Below, piece by piece: positions 22,969 through 35,060 of a DNA stretch of 64,000 nucleotides. Source of the DNA: Pholiota molesta (taxonomy: Eukaryota > Basidiomycota > Agaricomycetes > Agaricales > Strophariaceae); assembly GCA_014925825.1 (NCBI GenBank), contig JACGCK010000001.1:1116001-1180000 (forward strand), in the 5' to 3' direction. Both the position numbers and the translations under genes were made by a program. The notes under the pieces were generated by a model. The model was given only the letters and a program-made list of their open reading frames with translations, had not been told where the DNA came from and ran no database searches. The stretch's first letter is position 1; the number at the start of each line of letters is the position of its first letter.

Positions 22969-23362
22969 GGACATTTCATTATACCCTATCGTATGTACTT
23001 GTTTATTATGCAATTTTTCACGCACAGCTAGAGCAAACGCAAGTTTGATACACACATCGCTATCACTACTACTCCTACGATCTACGGTATGTTCTCGTCT
23101 TTTTGTTCAGAAAGCTACCGTGCGATCTGTCTAGTTATATCATAGAACATCATTCTGAAACCATTTTCGCTACTCTTCAAAGCTTCACTGGGGTGGAAAT
23201 TCAAATGACGCCTTGTCAGACAAGGCTTCTAGGTCCCTCATGGATTGCGTATCCGTGCAAGTTGACCCTATATGGTGTTCATTTTTGGTATATGCCGAAC
23301 AAGTTCCAGAGGCCCTAATAAAATAACTTGATTAAATTGTCGCTATCTTAACAGAATTAAGC
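22969..23362. other. intergenic region, convergent 3' flanks
   Basis: About 390 bp between two convergent genes. No gene seen; the short plus-strand frame 23103-23318 has no recognisable content. Confidence 0.55.
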
Positions 23363-25070
23363 TTACACGTACGGAAATTCGGTCATCGTAATGTGTTCCG
23401 TGACAACACGTACTTCGGGTCGCGCAAGCCCCAATTTTTGAGCTTTGAGATGTGAAGGCATATTGTGGGTGATTGGTGGGTTACTGCCACCTCCTGACAT
23501 CGAATGAATATAAACGTCATTGGAATTGAAGTCCAGGAGTCGCATCACAGCACGACAGGCGGCTATGGAGCTAGAAGGGTACGATATCAGAAGGATTCAT
23601 AGTTGAAGAGGCATATTCTAACGTAACGGTTGCTGCGGGTATCTGTTGTTTTTTTTTAGCATTAGTTAGGTTAAATTATTACTGCTGGATTTTAACATAC
23701 AGTCCCAATACTGGAAATCAACGAAATTGAGGAGGATGAAGACGATGATACAAAGACAAGCGCACTCACACGTTCATTGGCGCTGTAAAGAATACTTCAG
23801 AAATGATAAAAAGTCCAAATGTGCAAATCTTACTGTTCAGATTGATCACATTCAAGACCTAAAAGACGAGTATTATCATTTCTTTGCATGAGCGAATGAA
23901 GTAGATGCCTTACTGCGGGAATACAATTTGTCGAGAACGACGCGAGGAAATATACCAGGCCATCCTGGAAAAGAAGTTTCCAAAGGTCCGTTCGGATGGA
24001 ATGGCGGGAAAGTAGAGCAACGGCCGTGAATACAAGAATGATAAAATCAAACCCCATTGCTGCCACCGCACAACAGGATTGGTCGTCATTATCTAAAAAA
24101 TAGAGAGGAACACATACTGAAGAAAAAGGTGGTGTTTAACATGGAAGGATCCGTTTGGACGACAACGCATGCGTTGGCAGCTGAATCCCACTCAGAGACG
24201 ACAACAAACATCGTTCTGTAGAGCAAGCCCCAATGAGCGAGGCACAGCGTTCCAAGGATTGCGATAATTGACTTTCGGCGCTCCCATAAGGCGATTCTAG
24301 GCAATAATATGAATACGGAATTTTTGAAAGAAAAGTGCTAAAGTATAATGCCGCACGTCCTAAGCATCAAAGATGTAGAGGCACAAAGGATAGACATATT
24401 CCCGGTCCACTGTTGTACTGAAGTTTAATTAACGGTATGGTGTGATTAAACAGGGTTTCTTACAGAATTAAAAGTGTTCAGCGCCTATTGATTTTTTTTA
24501 CGGTCAAGTGGAGAATAGAAGGAGAGGGCTTATTGACTTTACTGACTCGGCAATTGATCTAAAGAGGCGTTCAGCAAAAGTAAGATGAATACTAAAGAAG
24601 ACAAACCTCTTCGGTAATAGAGAAGGAGATGATCCTACGAAAGAAATGTTATTTGTGAACTCTGTGGGAGATATGATCGTAGACATACAGCCCCAGAAAG
24701 GCAAGCAGCATACAATAGCGGCAAAGGAAGAAGAACGCTGAATGCGGTGTGCCATGTAAGAGTTTAGGATACAGTGCAGTGAACACAGGCCGAGATACAC
24801 GCACTCTTTAGAGAAATTATCAGTTTTGTTTAATGAATGTCAATCACGACTTACAAGTGGCCATCGAAAGTTACGGCGCCTAGTCAGTAGCGACCATTCA
24901 AAATCCCAAGTCACGAGAACCTCCCAAAGGTAGGCCCCAAAAAGAACGAAAACAAGTTCATGAAAGACAGCTAGACCAAGGAATAAATGAAGATGAATCA
25001 TTGAGAATAAGAGAGATTACGGACACAGATCCTTCGAAATCTCCTGCGAATTAGACCAGTTGACAGTCAT
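23363..25070 (-). CDS. basidiomycete-type multi-pass membrane protein, unknown function
   Basis: About 12 small exons encode roughly 370 residues with some six to seven hydrophobic segments: FHELVFVLFGAYLWEVLV, FFLCRYCMLLAFLGL, WTGNMSILCAST, IIAILGTLCLAHWGLLY, MGFDFIILVFTAVALL, and FQDGLVYFLASFSTNCIP. A short hydrophilic tail follows DFNSNDVYIHSM and ends EHITMTEFPYV. The start is ATG 25070 (MTVNWSNSQEIS). Proteins with exactly these motifs recur in many copies in agaricomycete genomes, usually annotated only as hypothetical transmembrane proteins. The many tiny exons make some boundaries uncertain, but conserved blocks occur in the right order without a frameshift. I cannot assign a function. 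Confidence 0.75.
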
Positions 25071-26059
25071 GAGGAGAAATTGTTTTAGGAAAATGAGGGA
25101 TGGCCCTGATTGTTATTGGGCCTTATGAAGAAGTGTGGACAAAATTTGGGGCCTCTATGGCAGTCTTTCACGAACCTTTAAGTATCTGAATGTTTTGACG
25201 TTCCAATAGAGATGATATAAACTTCTTGATTTTAGACTGCGCAGCGCGGCGTCTGAAGCTTGAAGCTTCACTCCCAAGAAGATTTCTCTGAATCCGCTTT
25301 GCCATGGTAGTTACGCCGCTGGATTCTAAACTGCCAGATATGCGTCAAAAAAGTTAGCCACCAATTAGACTCGGGTCTAAATTATCCACCATTCACGCAG
25401 CGTCGATAATCCAGGAACAGGCCGAGGAGAGACACCACAGAAGAAATAGGTTGTTGAATGTCACCAAAGAGTCTAAATGTAGTCGAGATTGCGTTTCTTT
25501 CGTCCTTGGTTTTGCCATGAATTCCATGAGTTGATGGCCTTCTCTCGTGCTCCGTTCAGTACAAGCTCCAGTAATGACAGAAAGTCTGTGATGACATGAG
25601 CGAGTAAGGCTGCTGGGAGCAGAGACCGAGGAGCACCGCATGAAGGCTGGTTCCATAATGCCCAGATGAGTGGAGCGTCTGAAGTTATACTAATAGTGAG
25701 GAACTTACAAACAAACGTGGTCGCTTCTTGGATGTAAGACTCGGAGAAGAGAACAACACTGACTCTCTATCCGTTGATCGATTTTGGGAGGGTCTTCCAT
25801 TTATTTAGAGAGGATCAAGTCTAATCTTTGAATAAAGGCATTTTTTTCTGCTGTCTTGGTTATTAAGGTGAAACGCGATGAAATGCTTGGTATAAAATAG
25901 TGTGCGAAGTAACATCCGATGATCGCTTGTGATCCGGTCAAAAGCCCTTAACAGAAGAAGCAAAATCATTGAGACGGGTGACCTATGAGAGGAATACTTC
26001 CACTGTTCGGTGCTCCAGTTCATTGGGCCCAATAAATTGAAATCATATACTGCACTTCC
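25071..26059. other. 1-kb intergenic region, no gene seen
   Basis: Upstream of the membrane protein and downstream of ERB1 (both minus). Minus frames at 25393-25656 and 25805-26032 have neither domain nor consistent splice signals. A small inverted repeat built on AAGCTT lies near 25255-25270. Confidence 0.5.
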
Positions 26060-28711
26060 CTAACTACACCAGACCGCCACGCTGCCGTCTGCACCACTAC
26101 TAACCAGCCAAGGATGCTTGCTGCTCCATTTGACCTGAAGAACACCCAATCCATCAACCACTTGATGTCCACGCAAAATTTTGAGAGGAACGATAAGGGG
26201 ATCCGTCATGAGGTCATTGTAAACCCTTGAGTGGAAGACTTGTATTGAGCCATCATCTGAAGATGACGCGAATAGAGGGTATGCCGGATGGAACTGCAAA
26301 GACCGAATCGCCCGCGAATGGTATCTACACATAAATAAGATTAGGAAGTTCGAAGTGTAATAAAATGCTAGAAAGGTACCTGAGGACTTTGTACGGTTTC
26401 TCGCTCAGTTCCAAATCAAACCAGCAGAGTTTGCGATCATATCCTCCAACTATGAGATGATCTCCCGATGGATGTACGTCCATGGAAGATATCCATTTGA
26501 TTCCAGGCATCAAGGTTTTGATAAGTTTTTGTTCTGAAAGGTTGTAAATGCGAACATATTGTTGCGTCTTGAAAATGATAAGAACGGATATCTGACTTCA
26601 CAAGTGAGGGTGCTTACAGCAACAAAGAAATGAGGCTTCAGGGGATGGAAAAGCACGGATTGAACGGTGCCCTTAATTTTCTTGAAAGGCGATTGTGAAT
26701 GCCTGCGAGTGAGTTGATGTATCCATACGTTGGATTGAGTACCGCCAGTGGCTAACGGGGGGTGGGGGAAATTTTTTTTGAGTAACCCTGCAACCAAGTA
26801 AATAGAAAACATACGTACAAACACTAGCGAGGTAATCACCTCTGCGATGCCAACAGAAATGGGTTGGCAGCCCAGATGATGGGGGCAAGTCAACGGTTAA
26901 AAGTGGAGTATCAAGGGACCATGTGGACGAGGCAGGTGTTGTCCATTTAACTGGAGAGGGAGTGGTTGGGGCGGGAGGGAGCGTGGTCGGGGCCAAAACA
27001 GTTTGTGTCAATGACAGTACTGCAGGATCAATATTTGGGGGCGTTATGAAGTGTATCGTATCCTCGCTGTAATTTTCGGAAATCAGAAGAACGTATCTTG
27101 TAATGAAATCAGATAGAACTCACAGTCCTACCGCGAAATAGCTGACATCTGTCCTGGGACACCAAGCCAAGGCTCCAATTTTACCTTCGAACTTCCATCT
27201 CTTCACCTCTCTGCCGACGATGATTTCCCATAGACTAACGACGCCATCTTCATCACCACTGACAACCCATTCACCATCAGGGCTGATGCTGATGCACCTT
27301 GCTCTTCCTTTTGCATGGTGGAATTGGAGACTTCTATAAGTTGGGAAGGGCTTCAAGCTACTTGGACTTGGGAGTTTGGGGATAAGACTGTTAGGGTCGA
27401 TGTTTAGCTTGACACGCTGAACGCGAGGTGCGAGATAGAGATCGAGTTGACGGAAGAAGCGCTCCTTGATGAAACGGTCATATGCAGGAACAAGACGCAA
27501 TGAAGAGTACTTTTGTGGCAGATAGTTGCGTTCGCGATCTTCAGGGTCTTGGGCCTCCCATTCTTTGCGTTCCTCTTCCGTTGGAAGATATTCCTCAGGA
27601 GGATTGTAAGATTCGGCATTAGTCGGTAGAGCAGGTTTAGGAGCGGGGAGAGGTGGCGGGTTAGATGATGATGGTTCGGACCAAATAGCATACGGTTCGA
27701 ATTTTGAGGTGGACTTTTTGGGTTTCGACGGAACGATGCGTCCTTGCCGGATTGCACGGACGATTTTCATGACCTAAAGTTATTCATTTAACATCGTTTC
27801 TGAAAAGAATTGTCACTGTGCTTCTTGCCTTTTGTTTTTCCCATTTACTAGGTACCCAACGACGTTTGGGTTGAAGGGCGCCAGACAGAGGCATGATTTC
27901 TTCTTTTCCTTTTCCTGTAAACCATTCGGTAGTTGGTTCATATGGGTCATAACTTGCGTCGGGATTTTCATTGGTATATAGTCGCTGAATGAGGTCGAGT
28001 TCTTCGGCGGTGAGGGGTTTATCTGACTGAGCATTTTTATCAAATGCAGAAGTCCTGTAAAGTGGAATTAGGGAATATTCTTGTGCGAATGGAACAGGAC
28101 CAACCAGGCTGAAGAATCATCGACAGTGGCGAGAAATTTGTCTAGTTCATCTCCACGAGCGGGTCGCAACACCTTCTTCCCATTTATGTCGTAGCCAATA
28201 TGTGGCAGGTCATCATACCAGTGCATAGGGACATCTCCTACGCGATTAGGTGTCTGTTCATTACCCTTCAGTGACTTTACATAGAAGTTAACGTGCATTT
28301 ACTCACATCTTCCGTTGAAGAATCGGAATCATAGTTTGGTTCAATTTCGGGGTAGACGATTTTTGGTTGTTGAGTAATGTCGGATATTATGGTTTTGGCC
28401 TTGGGGAAAACATGAAGAGAGTCGTCGGAGTCCGCGTCGGATGCTTCGTCGTTTTCTTCACTATCTTCCTCATCCTCGTCGCCCTCATCGTCTTCTTCAT
28501 CTTCCTCGTAATCACTCTCCTCACTCGAGCTCTCGTTGACAATTTCCGGGAACTCGTCGACATGTCCATCGTCTGAAGAGGCATCGCCGTCTTCTTCGTC
28601 GCTCAGCATTTCCAAGCCGCCATTGGACGGCAGTTCTTCGGGTTGCGCTACATCTTCTTCCTCGACTTGTTTCCGTTTCGTAGACTTTCTTCCAGCGTCT
28701 TTTACCGCCAT
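26060..28711 (-). CDS. ERB1: ribosome biogenesis protein ERB1/BOP1
   Basis: Subunit of the PeBoW (Nop7-Erb1-Ytm1) complex needed for 5.8S/25S rRNA maturation in the nucleolus. About nine exons from ATG 28711, roughly 750 residues, as usual. The N-terminus is basic then very acidic (28400-28600). The BOP1NT domain follows: [53 protein letters not shown]. Then come WD40 repeats ([59 protein letters not shown]) and the final repeat [11 protein letters not shown]. The intron at 27774-27828 starts with GC instead of GT (AAG|GCAAGA), a good GC-AG site. All frames join without correction. It is divergent to ARP4. Confidence 0.96.
27774..27828 (-). other. GC-AG intron in ERB1
   Basis: The conserved exon ending KWEKQK joins [11 protein letters not shown] only if the intron begins with GCAAGA. 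No GT in the neighbourhood preserves the frame. The match to the GC-donor consensus AG|GCAAG is strong. Confidence 0.85.
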
Positions 28712-28987
28712 TTTAGAGATCGAAAACCGCGAAGGTTTCGCGCACGGAATGTAAAGTAGCCAAAAAGATTGTATTCGAGATCAATATTTTGTACGATCAC
28801 GTGGACCGTAGAGCGAAAAAGGCAATAACTGCCGCTTTAAACACACGCAAATACTCATGATTGAACATTCCTGCAAGCGCCTTCGCTTCCAGTTTAGAGT
28901 CCAAGTTCACTTGCTCAAGACCTATCCCTTCATAAAACTTCTCTACACACCTGCACGCGTATCAGACGCGTCCCTCGCTCAAACTTC
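28712..28987. promoter_or_regulatory. divergent promoter, ERB1 and ARP4
   Basis: 276 bp between start codons of two nuclear housekeeping genes. CACGTG at 28798-28803 sits near the middle, within ATCACGTGG. Confidence 0.5.
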
Positions 28988-30811
28988 ATGGTTAATTATG
29001 GCGGTGGTAAGCACATCCTATAGGTCTACAGAGCTTCGCCTCACGCGTTTTCTCCCCTCTAGATGAAGTCTCGGCGCTGGTGATCGATATTGGAACGTCA
29101 TCTTTACGCGCCGGGTATGCTGGGGACGACACTCCCAAGGCTATTATACCAACCTCTTATGGCTACCACCCTGCCCAACCGGACACAGATGTGAACATGT
29201 CCGATAATCCTGAAAACGCAGCCGCGGACAAACCCAAGTTCAGAAAAATATACTTAGGCCAATCTGGTCCATCCGTATGGAGAGAAGGAATGGAGATCGG
29301 GAACCCCGTCGTGGACGGCCTCAGTACGCGCTCCAGCACCGAATGCTTGAACACCTCATCTAATCTATGCTTCTGCAGTCCAAGACTTCCATCCCATAAA
29401 ACCTCTAATTGACCATGCTCTGAATAAGGTCATGCGGGTCAACCCTTCAGAACATCCTATTCTTGTGACGGAACCGACGTGGAACACCACCGCGAACAGG
29501 GAGCGTATGGCCGAAATCATGTTTGAAGAGTTCGAGGTCCCCGCTTTTTATATCGCGAACACTGGCGTTCTGAACGCGTAAGCTTTGTCCATACCTTGTG
29601 GTTAATCGGCCTGTCCTCACCAATGTTATTTGAAAGCTTCGCCGCCGGAAAGGGTTCCGCCTTGGTCGTGGATGTCGGCAAGTCTATGGCGAGTGTCACT
29701 CCGGTGGTAGACGGATTTGTCCTCCGCAAAGGTAGGTCGCCACACAGGACAGCTCTCCGATGCGAATTGACAACTTATTCAAACAAGGTCTCTCTTATTC
29801 ATCGCTCCCCAAACTCATCCATGCTCATGCACGTCACCTTCTCCTTTCACCGACGTCACATAGGCGAGGAATTGACTTGATACCTCACCAATTAATCGCA
29901 AACAAGAATGTGCGTCTGTTCATGTTCACCTTTAATGAGCGCTAAACTAACCAAGTGAAAGCCTGTGGATGCTGGTGCTTTACCCAATTATACACTCCGT
30001 CAAGACAGGGTCCCTGGTACGACGGAGAGTTGGCGCGTTTGGGCTGAGAACCGGGAAGTTGATGAATGGTTACAAACCGTTGCGGGCGTTGTGGAGCAAG
30101 GCTGGAATGACCAGTAAGCAACTTTCCAAAACATGTTGTGGACATACCTCAAATTCATTGTCCCGCAGATTAGTGGCTCAGCGCCCGACCCGTCAATACG
30201 AATTTCCAACCGGATACAACACATATTTCGGCTCGGAGCGATACCAAGTCGGCGAGCAATACTTCTATCACTCACCGCAGCTCATCGTACGCATCTCTGC
30301 CCATTTTATCTTCCTCACGGTAATGAACACGTTATGCACGCTTGTAGGCTTCAAACCCAAACCTGCCCAAAAACATTCTGGCGCTCATTGGCGACGCTCT
30401 GCGCGCATGTGACCCCGAATTGCGCCAGGTTCTTACAGGCAATGTGGTTTTGACTGGCGGCGGAAGCCAGTTCACCGGCTTTGCTGACCGTCTCGCAACG
30501 GAGGTGACACGGATGTTTCCTCACGTATGTATTCTTTTCTGGAAGGAGCCCCCCACCATCATGGCTGACGGGATGTGTTCTTCTTTGACATGTAGGCCAA
30601 AATCCACGCCCCTGGCAACCCCATCGAACGCCGCTATGGCGGGTGGCTCGGTGGCAGCATTCTGGCAAGCTTGGGTACTTTTCACCAGCTTTGGATCAGC
30701 AGGGAGGAGTGGCAGGTGCGTTATCTTTCTCGTTTACGTCGACTTTCTGATGTTCTGATATTCTTGTTGCAGGAACATGGGAAGGCGATTGTCGGCCAAA
30801 GATGTAAATGA
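28988..30811 (+). CDS. ARP4: actin-related protein ARP4 (BAF53)
   Basis: Nuclear actin-related protein, subunit of the INO80, SWR1 and NuA4 chromatin complexes. The start is ATG 28988; exon 1 is only 19 bp (MVNYGG). Then [114 protein letters not shown] and [19 protein letters not shown], the actin fold in order. About ten exons and 445 residues; ends [13 protein letters not shown]4-specific features are the VNYGGDEV start and the insertion around [18 protein letters not shown]. No frameshift. Confidence 0.95.
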
Positions 30812-31691
30812 GGGTGTATGTCTTTTTTGTTTTCTATTACATGGCTTGTTGTTGTTGTTTTGTAACCTCATTCTGAGTTTGTTGCATTTATGAAATCATA
30901 TTAAATGGTCAAAGGGCTTTGAGGCTAGATTTTACATGCATCATCAAATCTGAGATCTGAGATTCCAAGCCCAGAATTCAATACCCCATGTCATTGAGTA
31001 ACTTGATGGATGAACTCTTCATGGTCATTTCCCAGTTGCAATGGCAGGCGGCGCATATGAACAAGTACAACATGTTTATATCTAAACTCCCTCACACGAC
31101 CGAATTAAGTACTCTCAAAAACTAACTTAAAGAAACACGACAGCTGAAGGCAGACAAACAGACAGTGATAGTGAAGGAGTGTATAGTGAACACAATGGGC
31201 TATGAATATGAATCGCGAAGTTAAATCCGCGGCATACGATGCCAGCGGAAATTGGTGGTACAACTAGTGGTACGCAAGGATGGTGGTAAAAGAAGTAAGG
31301 AAGGAATAATATGACCTAAATGAACCATGCGAGGGTGTTGGCGTGACAAGCTGCTAGGCTAGGGGGGAATAAAGGCGGGGGGAAGTGAAGAGAAGTTTTG
31401 TAAATATATAAATTTTTCTTGGGGGACAAGAAAAAGACCCTTTCTCGTCAATATAACAACATATTAGGTTTTTCAATCATCGTCCTACAGGATCAATCTC
31501 TTGCACACAAAAAAAAGTCCGCGCCAACCGACAGTAATATATAGGCCTTTTCTGAATTGTTGTTTGCATATAAATGCAAAGGTTGAAATTGCATCGCATC
31601 CATTACAGAGATCGAGAAAAAAGAGGAAGATGCATGTACACAGGCTCCAGCGAGAGAAGAAGTGAAGTTGTCGAAGGCACAGTGGAAACGT
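30812..31691. other. 880-bp convergent intergenic region, no gene seen
   Basis: 3' flanks of ARP4 and of the Q/S-rich gene. AT-rich, with a G-run-containing stretch near 31360-31385. Short frames such as 31493-31729 (minus) have no recognisable content. Confidence 0.55.
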
Positions 31692-33292
31692 TTAAAAGGC
31701 TTCGATAAATTCCCTTCTCTCGCGGGCACCCATGAGCATGCCGAGGCCGCCTATGGCCTTTCTCCTGATGCGAGTCGCGAAATTCTTGGGGCCCAATTCA
31801 TCCGCACCCGATGGCGGCCCGCGGGGCTGCCTGGTTGGCTGGCTGACCATCCTGTAGCCAGTAGCAGCGGCAACCGAAGCGGTCGGGTGGGTCTGTCCCT
31901 GATCAGAGGGCGTCGCGGACACAGGGCGTCCGATACCCAGACCCTCGTAGAGTCTCTTGGAGGCCTCCTCGCGCGGCGAGAGGGGCGTCTCGTTCGAGGA
32001 CGAGGAGCGGGGCGTAGTGGGCGACGAGTTGGAGGCGCCGGATTTGACAGACGAGCCGGACGACTGAGTTTCGCCGTCAGTGTCCTCGTCGGCATTGTCG
32101 ATGGCAACAGTGGGCAGGGGCTGCGAGACCGCGCTGCTGAAGCGGAGAGGCTGTGGCCTGAATTTGGGTCCGCTGGCGGTAACCGGGGACGCCGCGGGGG
32201 GCGGCGACACACGGTCTTCGCTCGGGGGTGGGGTCACTTTGACGCTCGGTGAAGAGACAGCGCGATTCCCGCTGAGGACCGAGTTGTTGTTCCCTCCGCG
32301 CCTCCAAGAAGAGGCAGTATCCGATTTGGACGGCATTGCAGCAGTGGTGTTGACATTATTAGACATAGGGCTGCCGAGCGAGGTTCCACCACTGATAACG
32401 GTGGTGGAGTTCGGCGTGGGAGGAGGGGCGTCGCCGTGCTCATCAAAGCGCGCCACCAGACTGGAGTTGGATGCAGAGTTGAGGCTGGGGGTACGGCTGC
32501 CAAAGCGCCCGCCGAGTGCGGCTGTCATGGGGACCTGATCATCGGCAGGAGCGCTTCCCACGCCGAGTTGGGAGCGAAGCTGGTCGGCCTGGTTTGCACG
32601 GCGCAACTGAGCGCTCAGGGTGGCTGTCCGCAGATCGAAGGAATTGGTGAGGGGACCGGCGGTGGCGGGCGGATTGAAGGTCTGGCTGGTGCGGCGGTCG
32701 CGGATCTGGGGTTGCTGCTGTTGTTGCTGCGCGGCCTGGTACTGTTGCTGTTGCTGCTGCTGCTGGAGCTGTTGGAGGTGCTGCTGGCGCTGGGCCTGAG
32801 CCAGGAGCTCAGTCTGGTACTGTTGGGCCTGGATAGCCTGTTGGAATCAATGATGAGGACAGGACGATATGCGAGACAAGAAAGACAAAAGTTTACCTGG
32901 ATCCGCATCATCTCGAGCTGCAGCATCTGCATCTGCATCTGGGCCTGGGGCATCATATTGGGGGCAAAGCCAGGGCTGAACGGGAGGCTGTTGGGGTTCA
33001 TGCCTCTAGCGGCCTGGTGCTGGGAAAAGCGGTTGTTGGGCCCGTCGACGGCGGCGGTCATGGGGGCATTCCTGTGTTGGAAGATATTGTGCTGCTGATG
33101 CATTTCGGCGAGCTGGTCATCCTCCTCCTCCTCTGGAAAGATGTTGGTGGGGTGCTGGGACGGGAAACGAGAGATGTTGAAAGAGCCGGCAGGGGCTGCG
33201 GTGTGGGGTACAGTGGCCGAGACAGAACGGACCCCGCCTGTGCGGAGGCCTGCGAGAAGAGAGGCACGGTTGTTGGGGTTTGCGGTAGTCAT
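31692..33292 (-). CDS. Q-rich/Ser-Pro-rich low-complexity protein, unknown function
   Basis: Two exons from ATG 33292 (MTTANPNNRASLLAGLRTGG), joined across a 60-bp intron at about 32838-32897, give about 510 residues. The N-terminus is Pro/His/Met-rich and passes into MQMQMLQLEMMRIQ. After the intron a Gln-rich coiled-coil-like tract encoded by CAG/CAA repeats follows, then long Ser/Thr/Pro-rich disordered sequence. The last 35 residues are basic and ordered-looking (KNFATRIRRKAIGGLGMLMG), ending REFIEAF. I recall similar N- and C-termini in other agaricomycetes, but no domain or function. Only the termini look conserved, so they may be short interaction motifs. The plus-strand frame at 31662-32252 is its antisense shadow. 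Confidence 0.75.
32705..32830. repeat. CAG/CAA (glutamine) repeat tract
   Basis: On the plus strand a run of TGC/TTG trinucleotides, read on the minus strand as glutamine codons interrupted by Leu, Tyr and Ala. Mixed CAG and CAA codons argue for selection on the amino acids, not simple DNA slippage. Confidence 0.8.
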
Positions 33293-33559
33293 TGCTTTGG
33301 TGGGGCGAGACGATAGATATGGAGCGATTAGGGGAGAATAGTGGACAGAAAGTAGTGGACAGAGGATACAGCTGGGCGGATGCGGACACAAGGGAGAGAC
33401 ACGCACGGACAGGTGAAAGAAAAAGAAAGAAATGTAATTTTATTGATAAAAGACAAGAAGAGAGAGAGAAAGGGACGGAATTGCCACCCAAGCCAGGTCA
33501 GAGACGAGTCAATCCAACATCTCCATCTTTGTACTATTCCACCCCGGACCCCGGCCACC

Positions 33560-34239
33560 CTACAGGTGCTTGCGCGCACTCCCCCGCACCCGGCTGTCAA
33601 ACACCAAGCTCCGGATCGCCGTGTGCGCCGTCTGGAACGGGTTCGCCATCGTCTAAGCCAGTCAGCCCGCGTCCTCGCCCAGCTGCGTCCACGCACCTTC
33701 ACATACAGCTCCCACACCTCCATGAAGAACGCCCGGATCCCCTCGTCGTTCTTGCCTTCGTGCAGCAGCACAAACTTCGTGTCTGCTCCCGTCATTATTT
33801 AATCTACACTCAAACCTAATTTCTTACTGCTGGGGGTGATGAACGCCGACACCGTCCACTCATTGAACTTGTCTACCGACTTCAAGTACCTGCATACACA
33901 TTGTCATTGCGCGCTCAGCCACCCCATAGCACGTCGCACGCACATCGTAGGCTCCTTGTACATCACGTCTTCGATCACGTCCAGGCCCGCATTCGCGATC
34001 ATCTGTATAACATGTCGGTCCTGTCCGCCGCCCATCCGCACTGCGCCCCCACTCGTGTGCTGCGTGGCGCTAGACGCCCCAGAAAGCGCCGTCAGCGTCC
34101 CAGCAAACGCTGACGTCGACCACGTCGGCAAATTCGATGCCAGGGGTGATGTTACACTTGGTACAGGTTTCGTCGACTGGTGTGTGAGGCTGTACAGCGG
34201 GGTATCTGATGGTGACAACACGAAAAGATGGTGCGACAT
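33560..34239 (-). CDS. TRS20: TRAPPC2/sedlin (Trs20) with N-terminal insertion
   Basis: Longin-like core subunit of the TRAPP tethering complex in ER-Golgi traffic. The start is ATG 34239 (MSHHLFVLSPSDTPLYSLTH). Four exons; the family core reads RHVIQMIANAGLDVIEDVMY, YLKSVDKFNEWTVSAFITPS, KFVLLHEGKNDEGIRAFFME, VWELYVKTMANPFQTAHTAI and the end VRGSARKHL. Between the second beta strand and the first helix sits a Ser/Thr/Ala-rich insertion of about 50 residues (34030-34180) that human and yeast proteins lack. Length is about 176 against 140 in human. No frameshift. It shares a promoter with YOS1, which acts in the same transport step. Confidence 0.93.
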
Positions 34240-34495
34240 ATTTCAAAAACAAGCACTCCACGGTGCTTCCGAGGCCGGTTAAGATTTCGTGTGCTTGATG
34301 TCTAAATCTTGTTGTGAAAGAGGAAAAGAGAGTGCGAGATAACTTCAACAATCAAGCTCAAGATTAGACGCGTCCATAAATTAGCGACCAGTCACGCATC
34401 ATCACACCCAGTAGGTCACGCACTGGACACGCGCCACCACACGTATCCTACACCACCTCCTCCTCATACCCTTTCTATAATTTCCTCCCTCTAAG
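34240..34495. promoter_or_regulatory. divergent promoter, TRAPPC2 and YOS1
   Basis: 256 bp. GTCACGCA occurs twice, starting at 34391 and 34415, as part of a loose 24-bp direct repeat. Both flanking genes serve ER-Golgi transport, so shared control is plausible. Confidence 0.5.
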
Positions 34496-34931
34496 ATGGC
34501 TCTCTTTGGTCTGGGAACCGTCATATATGTCTCCCTGCTCATAATAAATGCCATTGCCATCCTGAACGAGGACCGATTTCTCGCCAAAAGTAAGAAACCC
34601 ATTCTGAACGTATACCTGGCGAGTCGAGCTCAACGTATATCTTCAACTAGTCGGCTGGATAGCGCCTCCACGCCAAGTTCAAGGCCAAATGCGCGATATC
34701 AATACTGGATTCCAACAACCATACGACCCAACGGCATACGGTGGCGCTGCCCAACCGCCAGGAGAGATAAGTGTGAAGGCGAGGCTTGTCGACCTTATTA
34801 GCGCCGTGCGCACACTAATGCGATGTACGTGTCCACCCTCATGCTACGTTGACTCCCCAACTAAAGCCTCGACAGTACCTCTCATTGTTTTCAATACAAT
34901 TGTCATTCTATATGAACTAGTATGGGGTTGA
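34496..34931 (+). CDS. YOS1: YOS1-like ER-Golgi transport membrane protein
   Basis: Small membrane protein (IER3IP1 in animals) acting with Yip1-Yif1 in COPII vesicle transport. Three exons from ATG 34496. MALFGLGTVIYVSLLIINAI forms the first membrane helix, continued by AILNEDRFLAKIGW. A hydrophilic loop (QMRDINTGFQQPYDPTAYGG) leads to ISVKARLVDLISAVRTLMR, and PLIVFNTIVILYELVWG forms the second helix. The end at VYELxxG-like sequence is typical. About 105 residues; no frameshift. Confidence 0.92.
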
Positions 34932-35060
34932 AACGAGACACTTTTGTCATTCCCGAATCTCCATGTATGTTCTGTGAGGCACAAAGTGGATCTTCAATGC
35001 CTACTGCCGGCTCTTTGCGAGCAACATCGAATCGAATAACACCCCATCCACCCTCCTTTC

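Noticed and set aside
25255..25275. Small inverted repeat around AAGCTT
   Set aside because: Too short, with no flanking duplication or element-like content.
4442..28803. CACGTG hexamers in several spacers (4442, 5245, 21302, 28798) as a shared regulatory code
   Set aside because: A palindromic hexamer is expected about 15 times in 64 kb by chance, and one also occurs inside a coding exon (12604). Not distinguishable from background here.
31662..32252. 196-codon plus-strand frame antisense to the Q/S-rich gene
   Set aside because: Shadow of a Ser/Pro-rich coding region; the opposite strand carries a longer frame with consistent splicing.
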